This document shows, one piece after another, positions 13,785 to 15,328 of a stretch of 15,328 nt of DNA. The notes under the pieces were generated by a model. That model worked only from the letters and a program-made list of their open reading frames with translations. It searched no databases and was not told the origin of the DNA. This DNA comes from DATHBD01 sp035296325 (GTDB lineage Bacteria; Actinomycetota; Actinomycetes; Mycobacteriales; Micromonosporaceae), in NCBI GenBank assembly GCA_035296325.1, contig DATHBD010000078.1:1-15328 (forward strand), in the 5' to 3' direction. The position numbers and the translations under genes were made by a program. Each line of letters opens with the position of its first letter. Position 1 is the stretch's first letter.

Positions 13785-15328
13785 TCACAGCGAACGGGCC
13801 AGCCGATCGGCGAGCACCCGGGTGAAGCGCGACGGGTCCTTGAGCTCGCCGCCCTCGGCCAGCAGCGCCATGCCGTAGACAAGCTCCGCCGTCTCGGCCA
13901 GTACGTCGGCGTCGCCACCCTGCTCGTGTGCCTTGGCGAGCCCGGTCACCAGCGGGTGCGACGGGTTGAGCTCCAGGATCCGCTTGATCTGCGGTACGTC
14001 CTGCCCCATGGCGCGGTACAGCTTCTCCAGCGTGGGCGTGATGTCGTGGTCATCCCCGACGATGCAGGCCGGTGACGTGGTGAGCCGCGACGACAGCCGC
14101 ACCTCCTTGACGTCGTCGTGCAGCTTCTCGGAGAGCCACGTCAGCAGCCCGGCGAAGTCCTTCTTCTGCTGCTCCCGCTCCGCCTCGGCGGTCTTCTTCT
14201 CGTCTTCGGTGTCCAGGTCGACCTGGCCCTTGGCGATCGACTGCAGCGACTTTCCGTCGAACTGGTTGACCCGCTCGACCCACACCTCGTCGATGGAGTC
14301 GGTGAGGATCAGCACCTCGAACCCCTTGGCGCGGAACGCCTCCATGTGCGGGGAATTCTCGATCATCGACCGGGACTCGCCGGTCATGTAGTAGATGTCG
14401 GTCTGCCCGTCCTTCATCCGCTCCACGTACTGCCGCAGAGTGGTCAACTGCTCCGGGTCGTGCGTGGAGGCGAGCGAGATGACGTCGAGGATGGCGTCGC
14501 GGTTGTCCGGGTCGTCAAGCAGGCCTTCCTTCATGGCGCGGCCGAACTCGCTCCAGAAGGTCCGGTACTTCTCGGCCTGATTGGCCATCAGGTCCTTGAT
14601 CGTGGACAGCACCTTCTTGACCAGGCGGCGCCGCACGATCTGGATCTGCCGGTCCTGCTGCAGGATCTCCCGGGAGATGTTGAGCGACAGGTCGTGGGCG
14701 TCCACCACGCCCTTGACGAAGCGCAGGTACGTCGGCATCAGCGCTTCGCAGTCGTCCATGATGAAGACGCGCTTCACGTAGAGCTGCACGCCCCGCTTGG
14801 CGTCGCGCATGTACAGGTCGAACGGCGCGTGCGCCGGCAGGAAGAGCAGCGCCTCGTACTCGAAGTGCCCCTCGGCCTTCATGTGGATGATCTCGAGCGG
14901 ATCGGTCCAGTCGCGGCTGACGTGCTTGTAGAACTCGTGGTACTCGGCGTCGCTGACCTCGTTGCGGGGGCGCGCCCAGAGCGCCTTCATCGAGTTGAGC
15001 GTCTGCGACTCCCGCGTCGTCGCGCCCGACTCGTCGGTGCGCTCCACCGCCATCCGGATCGGCCAGGCGATGAAGTCGGAGTACCGCTTGACGATCTGGA
15101 GGATCTTCCACTCGGCGGTGTAGTCGAAGAGCTGGTCTTCGCTGTCCTCCGGCTTGAGGTGCAGCGTGATCGCCGTGCCCTGCTCGGCGTCGGGCGCCTC
15201 GGCGACGGTGTAGGTGCCCTCACCCTCGGACTGCCAGTGCACGCCGGTGGTCGTCCCGGCGGCCCGGGTGACCATCTCCACCCGGTCGGCGACCATGAAG
15301 CTGGAGTAGAACCCGACCCCGAACTGGC
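13785..15328 (-). CDS. htpG: Molecular chaperone HtpG (Hsp90), N-terminus outside the window
   Basis: The visible 514 codons run off the right edge; about the first 110-120 residues, including most of the ATP site, are missing. The visible part begins QFGVGFYSSFMVADRV, the conserved Hsp90 motif that closes the ATP lid. It is followed by GTAITLHLKPE and the RYSDFIAWPI segment. The middle domain holds LFLPAHAPFDLY, the VKRVFIMDDCEALMPTYLRF stretch and GVVDAHDLSLNISREILQQ, whose Arg in the catalytic loop contacts ATP. The C-terminal dimerisation domain ends with VYGMALLAEGG. Total length would fit the usual 620-640 residues. HtpG is a cytosolic ATP-driven chaperone, usually heat-induced and dispensable. 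No frame disruption is seen. Confidence 0.97.
   Translation of the reverse strand, partial: QFGVGFYSSFMVADRVEMVTRAAGTTTGVHWQSEGEGTYTVAEAPDAEQGTAITLHLKPEDSEDQLFDYTAEWKILQIVKRYSDFIAWPIRMAVERTDESGATTRESQTLNSMKALWARPRNEVSDAEYHEFYKHVSRDWTDPLEIIHMKAEGHFEYEALLFLPAHAPFDLYMRDAKRGVQLYVKRVFIMDDCEALMPTYLRFVKGVVDAHDLSLNISREILQQDRQIQIVRRRLVKKVLSTIKDLMANQAEKYRTFWSEFGRAMKEGLLDDPDNRDAILDVISLASTHDPEQLTTLRQYVERMKDGQTDIYYMTGESRSMIENSPHMEAFRAKGFEVLILTDSIDEVWVERVNQFDGKSLQSIAKGQVDLDTEDEKKTAEAEREQQKKDFAGLLTWLSEKLHDDVKEVRLSSRLTTSPACIVGDDHDITPTLEKLYRAMGQDVPQIKRILELNPSHPLVTGLAKAHEQGGDADVLAETAELVYGMALLAEGGELKDPSRFTRVLADRLARSL

Overview
The window comes from a high-GC actinomycete. Coding third positions are dominated by G and C, start codons are mixed ATG/GTG, several genes look leaderless, and the gene families fit Micromonosporaceae or a related group. 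That family-level placement is inference from style; no marker gene in the window fixes it.

Layout, left to right. (1) Positions 1-114 hold the last 37 codons of a plus-strand gene, probably an FNR-type flavin reductase, with C-ending codon use unlike the rest of the window. (2) Positions 126-5545 are a three-gene minus-strand operon, transcribed right to left. It encodes an FAD-linked oxidase of the VAO/aldonolactone oxidase type, a patatin-like phospholipase (start overlaps the previous stop as GTGA), and a GMC/cholesterol-oxidase-like enzyme with an extra C-terminal domain. All three carry low-complexity Ala/Arg/Pro segments; together they look like a lipid or sterol hydrolysis-oxidation pathway. 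(3) A 286-bp AT-richer intergenic stretch separates the operon from a divergent small membrane protein (5832-6020). (4) Positions 6028-7633 are the classic divergent lysG/lysE pair: a LysR-type regulator and a basic amino acid exporter. (5) Positions 7655-10224 (minus) hold a transmembrane Ser/Thr kinase followed directly by a stand-alone LigD-type 3'-phosphoesterase domain protein. (6) Positions 10332-10922 (plus) encode a GNAT acetyltransferase.

(7) Positions 10951-13742 (plus) are the most unusual part. A DUF262-family protein, related to the N-terminal nuclease module of GmrSD/SspE-type restriction proteins but without a visible HNH domain, is joined head to tail (TGATG overlap) to a HipA-family kinase. 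No HipB-like antitoxin is visible. The hipA frame is broken twice: a one-base loss near 12561 and a one-base gain in a G8 tract at 12995-13002. The two shifts cancel, so the final frame is that of the overlapping ATG. The kinase active-site residues are otherwise intact. The cassette may be a toxin or defence unit that is phase-variable or decaying, or its sequence contains errors; the window alone cannot decide. (8) A strong bidirectional hairpin terminator separates it from a convergent htpG (Hsp90) gene that runs off the right edge.

No tRNA, rRNA, CRISPR array, insertion sequence or phage integrase was recognised.
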